Assembly (NCBI GenBank): GCA_024220525.1
Contig: JAMYWO010000254.1
Coordinates: forward strand, 1 to 57,928
From: Cochliopodium minus
Taxonomy: Eukaryota; Discosea; Himatismenida; Cochliopodiidae
Length of the DNA: 57,928 bases
Direction: 5' to 3'
Part shown: positions 9,888 through 20,315 of the stretch, in pieces
Numbering within the stretch: position 1 is the first letter of the stretch
Layout: each line of letters starts with the position of its first letter
Notes under the pieces: model-generated
The model's database searches: none
The model's input: only the letters and a program-made list of their open reading frames with translations
What the model was told of the DNA's origin: nothing
Program-made: the position numbers and the translations under genes

Positions 9888-11853
9888 ATGAAAATCATCC
9901 TTCTCGTAATTTTCTCAATTATCTTATATACAATCAATACACAAGAATTATTGAATTGCAACTTGATATCCAACAATTTATATGGCATAAAAGAATTCAC
10001 TGCAAATGACAGTACAGTATTTTTCACTGCATGCTCCCTTGCTAATAATGATTGTGAAATTTATTCCACTATTGGCACATCTGCTTCAATAATCAAAATA
10101 GATGTTCTTCCTGGATCTGATTCATCATATCCCCACTCTCTTGTAAATTTTCAGAACAATATTTTCTTTTCGGCCAAGAATAGTACCGGACAAAGATCAA
10201 TCTATAAAGCAAATTCTACATCATCTGTTTATATTGTTGATCAACCCAATTTATCCTATTTATCTTCTGTGGTCAATAATAGGCAAGAATATTTTTCAAT
10301 AAAAAAAAATAAAAATTGAGATTAATCGTTCCAAGAAGATTTATAATTTTAAAAAAATATCACAAATTATAAATTATATTTCCTTTTCTATTTGAAATAA
10401 AGTGAAAAAATGATTAAGAGAAAAAAATATTTTATTTTCTTAAATTTGAAATATTCTAATCCTTTTTCTTTAATTTAAAAAAAAAATAATAAAAGGTTAT
10501 ACTTTGCTTCTTTTGATGAAAAAGAATATTTGAGAGCATATGTCAAAGTTAATACTGATCCTGGATATTTTAATTTTGCACCATATTCATCACCACAACT
10601 TGATTTTCATCAATGCCAAAATAATATAATCTTCAATGCAGATAATGGATTAGGACCATTTGTTCAAATATCATCTGGATTACCAGGTAAATTAAAAAAA
10701 TATAGTTTTATATTTAACTCATAAATAATTTTTATTTATATTTTTTATAAAATAGGAAGTCGTTCATACCTTCAAACAAACTTTACATTTGGTCAACAAT
10801 TTAAACCATTCAAAAACAGGGTTTATTTCGTATCTATGGTAGAGGGATATGGAACAGAGTTGGCATACACCGACTGTAGTTTGGACAAATCCGCTTCTCG
10901 TGTGATAGATATAAAACCAGGTGCATCTGGATCATTTCCAAAGGATTTAATTGTTTTGAACGACTTTCTTTATTTCACTGTTATGAATGCTTCCAAAACC
11001 AATATGTAAAAAAAACACTTTTTATTTTAAAACACTTTATTTTCATCTATTTTTTTTAAATTATAGTTATAAAGTAGATACCACCGATACTATCTATCAA
11101 GTCACAAATTTTTCTTATATCACCAACCTGTATTCTTTTGGTCCTCGTGTTTATTTCCTCGCTCTTAATTCAACTACTTATACATATGATTTGTACAGCT
11201 GTGATTCACAAGGTAAATATTTCAATCCTTTTTTTATTTTTTCTTATTTTAATTGATTTTTTTTTTTTTTGTGAATAGACAACATCAGATTAGTCAGGAC
11301 AAATATGAGTTCTACCCCTCGTTTCATCACTTTTGGAAACACCATGTATTTCACAACTTGGGAAGCTAGTGTGGGAGATGAAATTTTCGGAATAACTAGC
11401 TCTGATCCTGAAACCACTTTTCTTGCTAATGACATTTTTCCTGGAACAAACTCTTCCGATCCTACTAACTTTTTTGTCAACCAAAATAACATTTACTTTG
11501 AAGCTCAATATCCTCCAAACAGCCTTTATTCTTGTACCAAAGTTTCCAACACTATTGTTCCAACCTTTGTTCCGTCAACAACTTCACCAACAACTGCCAC
11601 TCCAACTCTAACGTAAATTATTTTGTTTTTTAAAAGTTTTGAAATTAATTTTATTTTTAAAATTAGATCAACACCTACTGTTGTTGCTACTTCTACCCAA
11701 ACAAATACAACAGGAGATATTACTGTGAATATAAGTGGCAAAGCAAAGAAGAAAGAAGAGTGGCCTGTTTGGAGTATCGCCATGTGTGCTGTCTCTGGTG
11801 CTTTCATCATTCTCTCCATCATTGTTCTTGTTACTTTGAATGTGAAATTTTGA
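9888..11853 (+). CDS. Type I membrane protein with ELWxxDGT-like repeats, paralogue A
   Basis: Exons 9888-10282, 10496-10686, 10756-11005, 11067-11212, 11279-11612 and 11667-11853 join to 500 residues. A signal peptide (KIILLVIFSIILYTINTQ) is followed by repeats of the form aromatic-F-F-T-A..D-C-E-I-Y-S-x-x-G-T..I-x-P-G-S..S-L-V-N-F-Q-N-N-I-F-F-S-A, the pattern of bacterial ELWxxDGT beta-propeller repeats. A Thr/Pro/Ser-rich stalk precedes one transmembrane helix (WPVWSIAMCAVSGAFIIL) and a very short tail ending NVKF. It is probably a surface protein for adhesion or recognition (inference). Intron 1 begins GC rather than GT, whereas both paralogues have GT there. Unlike B and C, it has no intron splitting the FLAxD..PGT exon. 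Confidence 0.85.
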
Positions 11854-12094
11854 GGATACAAAAGAGTTTTTTTGTAATCAAATCTTTCTTTCAAAGTATT
11901 TTTGGGAGATGTTTTTGTGTATGTATTTATATTATTAAATTTATTTGTTTTTCGAACTTCCTTTTACTTTTTCTCCAGTAACAAATTAGATATCAAAAGA
12001 ATTTTCATTTTTTTCAGTTTGATATCAAACAAAATAAAAAAAAATAAAAAAAAAAATCTCTATTTTTAATTATAATCATTTAATTATAAAAGAA

Positions 12095-14195
12095 ATGAAA
12101 ATCATCCTTGTAATTTTCTCATTGATATCTTTCACCACTATTTTTTCACAAGAATTGAATTGTGAAGTGATATCAAACAATTTCATCGCCATAACTCATT
12201 ACGCAGCTAATGATAGCAATGTATTTTTCATAGGATGTACCTATGGAGATGATGACTGCGAAATATATTACACTAATGGAACATCAATATCCAAAATACA
12301 TATCATTCCTGGATCAAATCAATCTTATCCCAATTCTCTTGTCAATTTTCAAAACACTATCTTCTTTTCTGCAAGAAATATAACTGGACAAAGGGTTATT
12401 TTTAAAATTGTCCCTCCTTCTTCATTAGTAGTTGTGGATGAACCAAATAACTTTGGTAGATTGAATGTGGTCAATAATAGGTAATGATTAATCATTTTAT
12501 ATATAAAATTAATATTGAAGTGATTAATCTTTCTAATTTATTTTCAATTAAAGAGAAAAAATAATTAAGAGAAATTTTTTTTTTGATTGAAGAATATTCT
12601 AATCCATTTTCTATATTTATAAAAAATAAAATAGACTTTACTTTACCTCTGCTGATGATAAGGGAATTCCAAGAGCACAAGTTAAACTCAATACTGATCC
12701 AGGATATTTTAATTTCGCTCAATATTCAACACCATCAGAACGCTATTTTCAATGCCAAAATAACATAATCTTCAATTCTGATAATGGATTGGGATTGAAT
12801 GTTCAAATATCAGCTGGATTGCCAGGTAAATAAAAAAAAAAAATTTTTTTTTTTTTAATATTTATTATCTTAAAATGCTTTTTTCAAAAGGAAGTCGTTC
12901 ATACATTCAAACTAACTTCACCAACGGGGTTAGTTTTACTCCATACAACAACAAAGTTTATTTTACAGCTGCTATTAATGGATATGGATCAAAACTGTGC
13001 TACACCGACTGTAGTTTGGACAGATCTGCAACCAAATTGATCAATTTTAATATGAATTCCACAAATTTTAAATTTCTTACCGTTTTCAACAACTTTCTTT
13101 ATTTCACTGTGTCAAATACTTCGGAAATGAACCTGTAATTTTTTAATATTTCTTAACTGTCAATCAATAAATTATTATTTTCATTTTTATTTTTTATTTA
13201 ATTTTTTTAAAATAGATACAAGATTGATACTTCAAACACTATCACAAAAGTTTCCAACTTAACCAACATCTATGATCTCTATGTTTTTGGTTCTCGCCTA
13301 TATTTCAATTCAGTAAATTTTGATACTCAAGAAATTGTTTTGTACAATTTAGATTATCAAGGTAAATAAAATTTTAACTTTTTTAATTTTTTTTCAAACT
13401 TTAAATTTTTTTTAAGATAACATAAGATTGGTCAGAAATAACTTTACTTCTGTTCCTCACTTCACTACTTTTGGAAACACTATGTATTTCACTTGCCGCG
13501 GAGTTGGTGTTGGGGAAGAATTGTTCGGAATAAGTATTTTTGATCCTGAAACTGTTTTTCTTGCCATTGATATCAACCTTGGTAAAAAAAAATAATTTTT
13601 TTTTTATTTTTTTCATTTTTATTTTTTAATATTTTTATTAACTTTATTTTTTATTTTCAAGGTACAAACTCATCTGAGTCTTTCAATTTTTTTGTCCATC
13701 AAAACAACTTTTATTTTCAAGCTAATTACCCCTCCAACAGCTTTTATTCTTGCACTAAAGCTTCTAGCTCTGCTCTCCCTACTTCTGTTCCTCCTACTAT
13801 CTCCCCAACTACTATCGAACCAACAATTCAAACGTAAAATAAAAATATTACAAATTAATGATTTTTGTTTTTTTTTTAATCAAATCATTATTTTTTTTGT
13901 TTTTCTTTATTTTTTAAATAAAATTTTTTTTTTATTTTTTATTTTTTATTAATTATATTTTTATATTTTTATTTTTTATTTTGATTTTTTTGAACTTTTT
14001 AAAATTAGATCAACACCTACTGTTGTTGCTACTTCCACCCAAACGAATACAACAGGTGATATCACTGTGAATATAAGTGGCAAAGCAAAGAAGAAGGAAG
14101 AGTGGCCTATTTGGAGTATCGCCATGTGTGCTGTCGCAGGAGGTTTCATCATTCTCTCCATCATTGTTCTTGTTACTTTGAATATGAAATTTTGA
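12095..14195 (+). CDS. Type I membrane protein with ELWxxDGT-like repeats, paralogue B
   Basis: Seven exons: 12095-12480, 12635-12825, 12891-13134, 13216-13361, 13417-13581, 13662-13833 and 14009-14195, giving 496 residues. It has the same architecture as its neighbours: signal peptide (KIILVIFSLISFTTIFSQ), extracellular repeat domain (CEIYYTNGTSISKIHIIPGS, then VYFTAAINGYGSKLCYTDCS), Thr/Pro stalk, one transmembrane segment and a tail ending NMKF. Exon lengths 191, 146, 165 and 187 recur in one or both paralogues, so the copies arose by tandem duplication with introns in place. Its last exon is almost identical in sequence to that of paralogue A, far closer than the rest of the gene. Function is not known from sequence. 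Confidence 0.85.
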
Positions 14196-14486
14196 TAGAT
14201 GAAAAAAGATCATGAAGGAATGTACACCAATTTTCGTATTTAGATTTGAATCAGTTGAAACGATAAAAAATAAAGTTCGTATTGAAAATTTATTTTTTTG
14301 TTTTTTGTTAAATTATTGAATCAAAAATAAAAAAAATTTGAAAATAGGAATTTTCCTTTTGAAGAAATTTCAACTTCAATTCAACTCTGATTATTATCAA
14401 ATTCTATAATCTTCAGCAAAATTCAACGAATTCAAAAGTTTGTTCTAAAAATTTAAAAAATATATATAAAAAAATAGATACGATAT

Positions 14487-16941
14487 ATGAAAATCATCCT
14501 CGTTATAATTTTCTTTATATACGCTTTTACAATCAATTCCCAAGAATTATTGAATTGCAACGTCATATCTAACACTTTGTATGGCATAAAAGATTATATT
14601 GCAAATGATAGTTATGTATTCTTCTCTGCCTGCGCAAATATCGATTTTGATTGCGAAATTTATTCCACAAATGGTACATCTGAATCCATAACCAAAATAG
14701 ATATCATCCCTGGATTCAATTCATCATTTCCTGACGATCTCGTAAATTTTCAAGGAAATATCTTCTTTTCTGCAAGAAATAGTTCAATTCAAAGAGTTAT
14801 TTATAAAGCAACATCAACAAATACGATAGTTAATGTGGATAATCCGAATATGCTAACAAATGATTTTTCAGTGGTTAACAATAGGTGAGAAATTTTAACG
14901 GTTTATATTAAATTTCCTTTTAAAAATTATAATTTTAACTATCAATAAAGAGATATCTTATTCATCATTAAATTTCCCTTTTCATTTCATTTCATAATAA
15001 TAAAATTTTAGATTCACTGTTCTTTATAAAATTTCATTTGATATTTTTCCTTCACTATTTCTTTTTCAGTGATAATTAATTTTCATGAGAATAGAATTTT
15101 CAAATCCTTTTTCTTATTTAAAACAAAAAAAAAGATTTTATTTTGCTTCTCAAGATGAGATTGGCATTCCAAGGGCAAGAGTGAAACTGAATACTGATTC
15201 TGGATTTTCCATCTTCGCCCAATTTTCATCGCCACACCAACACTTTCATGCATGCAAAAACAATGTAATCTTCAATGCAAATAATGGATTGGAATTGCAT
15301 GTACATCTCTCATCTGGATTGCCAGGTAATTTAAAAAAATTATAAATTATAAATTATAAATTATAAATTATAAATTTTAAATTATAAATTAAAAAGAATA
15401 AAAATTATTAATTGAAAAATGTTACAATCAATTTTATTTACCAACACTTTTTTTTTGTTTAATTTCTAAATAGGCAGTCCTTCATTTATTCAAACAAATT
15501 TTACGGCGGGATTACAATTCACATCATTCAACGACAGAGTTTATTTCGTTTCTTCTATAAATGGGTTTGGATCGGAACTGTGCTACACTGACTGTAACTT
15601 GAACAACACTGCTTCTAAATTTATAGACGTTAAACCTGGTACTGCTGGATCTTTTCCTACCTATCTAACTGTTTTCAATAATTATCTTTATTTCGCTGCA
15701 GTGAATGAGTCTAGAACAAACATGTAAAAAACCCATTTATTTTTTATTTTTTATTTTTTATATTTTTTATATTTTTTATATTTTTTATTTTTTTTATTGA
15801 TTTTTATTCATTACTTTTTTTGATTTATTTTTTGAATATTTTTTTTCGTTTTTTTTTGATAATTTTTGAATTTTATTAATTTTTATTCATTTATTGATTT
15901 TTATTTAATTATTGTTTTTTTTATTTTAAAATTTTTAATATTTTTTTGATTTTAATATTTTTTTAGATTTAAAATCGATTCATCAGATAATCTCACCAAA
16001 ATCACTAACTTTCCCCAAGTAAACAACCTCTACGCCTTTGGTTCTCGTCTTTATTTCTCAGTGTTAAATTATTCAACATTTTCATACGATTTGTACAATT
16101 TGGATTCTCAAGGTAAAAAAAAAAAACTTTGATTGAATATTTTTTTTTTGATTTTTTAAAAAATATTTTCAAATAAATAATTTTTTACACATTTTTTTTA
16201 TTTTTTTTTTTTGGATAGATAACATAAGATTGGTCAGATTCAGCTTTACTAGTACTCCCCATTACATCACTTTTGGAAACACATTGTACTTCACTTGTTG
16301 GGACTTTACCTCTGGGGAAGAAATTTTCGGGATTGACATTGCTAATCCTGACACCATTTTTCTTGCAGCTGATCTCAATGTTGGTAATAATTTTTTTTTT
16401 TTTTTTATTTTATTATTTTTTTATCATCTTTATTCATTATTTTTTATTTTTTATTTTTTATTTTTGTTTCATTAATTTTATTTAGGAACTAATTCATCTC
16501 AGCCAACTAACTTTTTTGTCAACCAAAACAACTTGTATTTCGAAGCTAAATACCCTCCCAACAGCTTTTATTCTTGCACCAAAATGTCCAGCACCCCTCT
16601 TCCCACGTTCCTTCCTTCTACTTTTCCACCAGTCACAACTTCACCAACAACTACCTCTCCAATCCAATCGTAAAAAAATATTCATTTGTTATTTTTTTTA
16701 TTTTTTTTTATTTTTATATTTCAATTTTTTTTTAATTTCTGATTCATTAATTAGATCTGTTCCTACTGTCTCAGCAACTTCAACTCCAATTAGTTCGACA
16801 AGTGGTTTTAACGTGAATTATAATGGCCAAATTAAGAAAAAGGAAGATTGGCCTACTTGGAGTATTGTCATGTGTGCTGTTGCTGGAGGTTTCATCATTC
16901 TCGCCATCACAGCCCTCGTTATTTTAAATGTCAAATTTTGA
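14487..16941 (+). CDS. Type I membrane protein with ELWxxDGT-like repeats, paralogue C
   Basis: Seven exons: 14487-14884, 15135-15325, 15474-15723, 15967-16112, 16219-16383, 16486-16669 and 16755-16941, giving 506 residues. Signal peptide (KIILVIIFFIYAFTINSQ), repeats such as CEIYSTNGTSESITKIDIIP and VYFVSSINGFGSELCYTDCN, a Ser/Thr/Pro stalk, and a transmembrane helix within WPTWSIVMCAVAGGFIILA. Exon 1 is closest to paralogue A, while the extra intron at 16384 is shared with paralogue B. The conserved tail motif K-K-K-E-D/E-W-P-x-W-S-I sits directly before the helix in all three copies. Likely a surface glycoprotein (several N-x-S/T sites). The exact ligand cannot be inferred. Confidence 0.85.
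15335..15392. repeat. Tandem TTATAAA microsatellite in intron 2 of paralogue C
   Basis: About seven head-to-tail copies of the 7-mer TTATAAA/AATTATA follow the donor site. They are absent from the matching introns of paralogues A and B, so the expansion postdates the duplication. Confidence 0.8.
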
Positions 16942-17110
16942 AAAAGAAAGAAATTGTAATATTAAACTTTTTAACGAAAAAAAGGAAAAATTTTTTATTA
17001 ATTTTTATTTTCATTTATAATTCGATTTTTGAATCAAAATCCAAACAACATGGTTTGATTTTATTTCCTCCATTTGATAAATAAAATATTTTTGTGGAAA
17101 TAGTTTCAAA

Positions 17111-18520
17111 TTAAGGTTCATCATCTTCCATGTTTTCATTTTCTTGATTAGAATCACTTGAATCATCAGAATCACTTGAATCATCAGAATAATCCAAATT
17201 GCATTGTTCAAACTTTATGATTACACTCTTTAGTTTTTTGAAAATACTTTCCTCATTCACTTTTTGGTAAAAACAAGGACCACTTGTGCAAATGGACTCA
17301 AATTGCTCCAGAACATCAATGTACTGCTTTATTTTGTTCATATCCTCTTCACTTCCTTTCACTAATTCCAATTCTTTTTCAATTCTATCTGATTCACCTC
17401 CAAGTTTAATGAAAAGAGTGGATTTGAAGCAAGACATTTTATTTTGGAGATATTTTGAGGAATTGATGATTCTTTCTTTGTCACAAAAATCTGTCTCGAA
17501 AAGAAAAATTTCATTCCAAGTTTTAGGAAGACATTCTTCTTCAATTAGAAAAGATCGATTCTTCACATTTTCTTCTAAATTTGTAAATAATGATCTGGCG
17601 AATTCCTCTATTGAAGTGGAAAAATGAAGTGAACAATTCTCCAAAAACTTTTCTAACAAATTGGAATAACTCTCGGTTAAATTCATCTCTAAACGGTCGA
17701 GGGTAATTTTTCAAGGAAGTAAGAACAGAGACTTGCACAGTCAAATCAGAAGAATTTTCGAGAAATTTTTTTCTAAATCAATGAACTCAACTTGAGCTAA
17801 AATTAAGTACCTTTCTTTGCAATCACTCAACTTTCTTAAAAGATGATTAAGTTTCTTCACTTTGTTTAAAAGTATTCATCATTTTCAATTTCCATGTTGT
17901 AGATATACTCGTTTTTTCTTTAGTATCGAGGTGTTTTGAAGGACAAACAATCTTCGGATGTCAATATTTTGTCTAGTTTAAACTTCCCACAATAATCAAT
18001 TTCTCTTTGAATTGTTTGTCGGCCTCAGTTTTCAGAGAATTGTATATTCTTTGGTGAAGCAATACGAATTTATTTTGTGATCGTGCAGTTTTTTTAAGAA
18101 CAAATTTTTGTCTAATATGGGATGCTGAAATATTTCAACGTGAAATGGATAATCTCCTCGAGACTCTTTTCATTTCTAGTCTTTTCTCTAGCTATATATT
18201 TTTTTAAAAAACAATCAAAGATTATTGTTGAATAATAATATTTTGACAAATTTTTGAAAATTAATTAATTTTTATTTTTGAAAATAATTGAATTTGAAAA
18301 ATTTTACCTCAAAGTATTCTCGATCTAAGATGAAATAATGATCTCTCTTCTTTTTTAGCTATTTGAATCAAAAACAATAATTTTGCTGAATTTTTCTAGT
18401 TCGGGATGAGAAAAAGAGTATTTAAAATCAAACTCTTTTTTTTCTCCGATAAGCTTTCTCAGACACAATATGTCTTTGCTGTTTTTCAATACGTTGTTTT
18501 TATATTTTCTTCAAACTAAT
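17111..18520 (-). pseudogene. Decayed or mis-assembled coding locus of unknown family
   Basis: The only long open frame (17686-17111, MNLTESYSNLLEKFLENCSL to an acidic Ser/Asp tail, YSDDSSDSDDSSDSNQENEN) is preceded on the same strand by a string of protein-like pieces in changing frames: KSLEEIIHFTLKYFSIP, PILDKNLFLKKLHDHKINSY, EADKQFKEKLIIVG, KLDKILTSEDCLSF, LNHLLRKLSDCKERYLILAQ and LTVQVSVLTSLKNYPRPFRD. Two more pieces (FDFKYSFSHPELEKFSKIIV, KRDHYFILDREYFE) lie at 18310-18500. Five or more frame changes would be needed, so this is a pseudogene or an error-rich assembly patch. It could be the 3' half of the F-box gene just upstream, since both lie on the minus strand with no gene between. 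I recognise no family. Confidence 0.55.
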
Positions 18521-18657
18521 AATTAAATCATAGGATAAATTAATAAAAATATTCAACAAAGAAAATATAAAACATAATCAAAATCAAAAAATAAAAATCA
18601 AACGATTTAATTTTTTAAAAATAAGAATAAATTTAAATTTTTTTGAAAATAATAAAT

Positions 18658-20027
18658 CTAATTTTTATTATTAACCTCTTTGACATGACCATCGTATAGA
18701 TATTCACTTAGAGAATATTGGAAAAAGAAAGTTTCATAATCTGGCAAGGGATACTCATATTCATTCTTGTTCTTTGGGAGAATACGGAGCATTTCTAAAA
18801 TATTTTCGGAGGTTTTCCGATGAATGATGTCATCCATATTCTTTTTTATTTGATTATAAATGTCCAAGTAATTCAAGATTATATCTATTTTTGCTATTGT
18901 CTCGATTGTCAAGCGGATTTTGTTTTCGATGAGATTATATTTTTCTATCATTTGAGTCAATATCTCTGAACAGATTTGATGATCTTGAGTTTTGATCGAA
19001 TCAATCGAAGATTTTAAGTGATTGAAATATTCATCGAAATGTATCTCCTTTAATTGCTCCAAATAAGATTTTTCAATCTCTTGAAGATATTCTGATTGGC
19101 TTAATGATTCCTTGATAATCTGTGGATATAAATTCTTGAATTCCAACACTTCTATCAGAAAGTCTCTCAACTCTATTTTTTGGGGAAAATGATAGATGAG
19201 AGGATCCATTAAATCCAACACCTTCAAATTCTCGTTCTTTCTTGAGAAGATGATGATCATTGGTCCTTTTCTTTTGATGAAGCTCATCTCACATTTAGAT
19301 AGATTATTTTCTCCATCAACCAAATCTAAAATTTCTGCATCTCTGAAATATCTGCTTCTGATAAGAGATTTGTTGATGGAGATTGAGAATCTATTATTTT
19401 CAAGGTTATTTGGGTTAATTCTTTTCATCTTTCTATCTAAAACAACTTCCAGAATTTCTTTGGGAGAAATAGTTGCTAATCCCAATTTAACTTTGAAATA
19501 GAAGGGAAGATAAAAATATGCAGGTCCTTCATTTTTTATAAAAATATATTAAAAAATTTAGCCGAAAGAAATATAAATAAAAATTTAATTTTACCACCAA
19601 AGATTTTGTGAAACTCTTTGTACATCTTGAAGTATGAGATTTTCTGGGAAAATTCTTCTGTTGGTTGATCTCTTTCTTTTCTTTTCTTTGTTGTAATTCC
19701 TTCTTTCAAATTATCAAAAGTGAAAAGTGAAGAATTTTCTTGATTATTTCCCTCTGAATCTTGATATTGGATTGGGAAATAGTTAATGCTGAAATCTTTA
19801 AAATCTTCAATTGTATAGAATTTAAAATGCAGGCGACATCTCTTCTCCCAAACTTGATTTAAAGCATCCATCATCTTCTCTTTCCATTCTTTGCAGACAA
19901 GCCTCAAATTGATGATTTCTTCATTGGGGATCTTATCAAAAATGATTGACAAAACTACCTTGGGAATATCAAAAATATTCGTTCTTAGATTTGTTTTCAA
20001 TTTTTTGGTTGTATTCGAATCAAACAT
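18658..20027 (-). CDS. F-box protein
   Basis: Two exons, 20027-19595 and 19526-18658, join in phase 1. Residues ~18-65 form an F-box (FDIPKVVLSIIFDKIPNEEI, then LRLVCKEWKEKMMDALNQVW), which recruits SKP1 in SCF ubiquitin ligases. The rest is Lys/Glu/Leu-rich and mostly helical, without WD40, LRR or Kelch repeats that would name a substrate class. I prefer ATG 20027; another in-frame ATG at 20087 would add a Phe/Lys-rich leader of poor quality. The frame ends KEVNNKN-stop, but GAG|GTTAATAAT there is a plausible donor, so the true C-terminus may continue into the decayed region 18500-17111. Confidence is good for the F-box and low for the 3' end. Confidence 0.75.
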
Positions 20028-20315
20028 TCTTTTTATATTTTGCTTTGCTTTTTTTTTTTTTTGAAAATTTATAAATATACAAAACATATTTGAAGATATT
20101 TATAAATCTCAATTACAATTACAATCCATTCAAATTACAATTGCAATCCATGAAATGCCAAAAAAAAAACATTTGCTGAAAAAGGTTTATGATCTTAAAA
20201 AACTAAATGAAAATAACAAATATAAATAAATACGTAATTTTTTTTGAATATAATATATTTCTCAGATAGACGAATCAGAAAAAAAAAAATATATTTAAAT
20301 TAAATTTATTTAATT

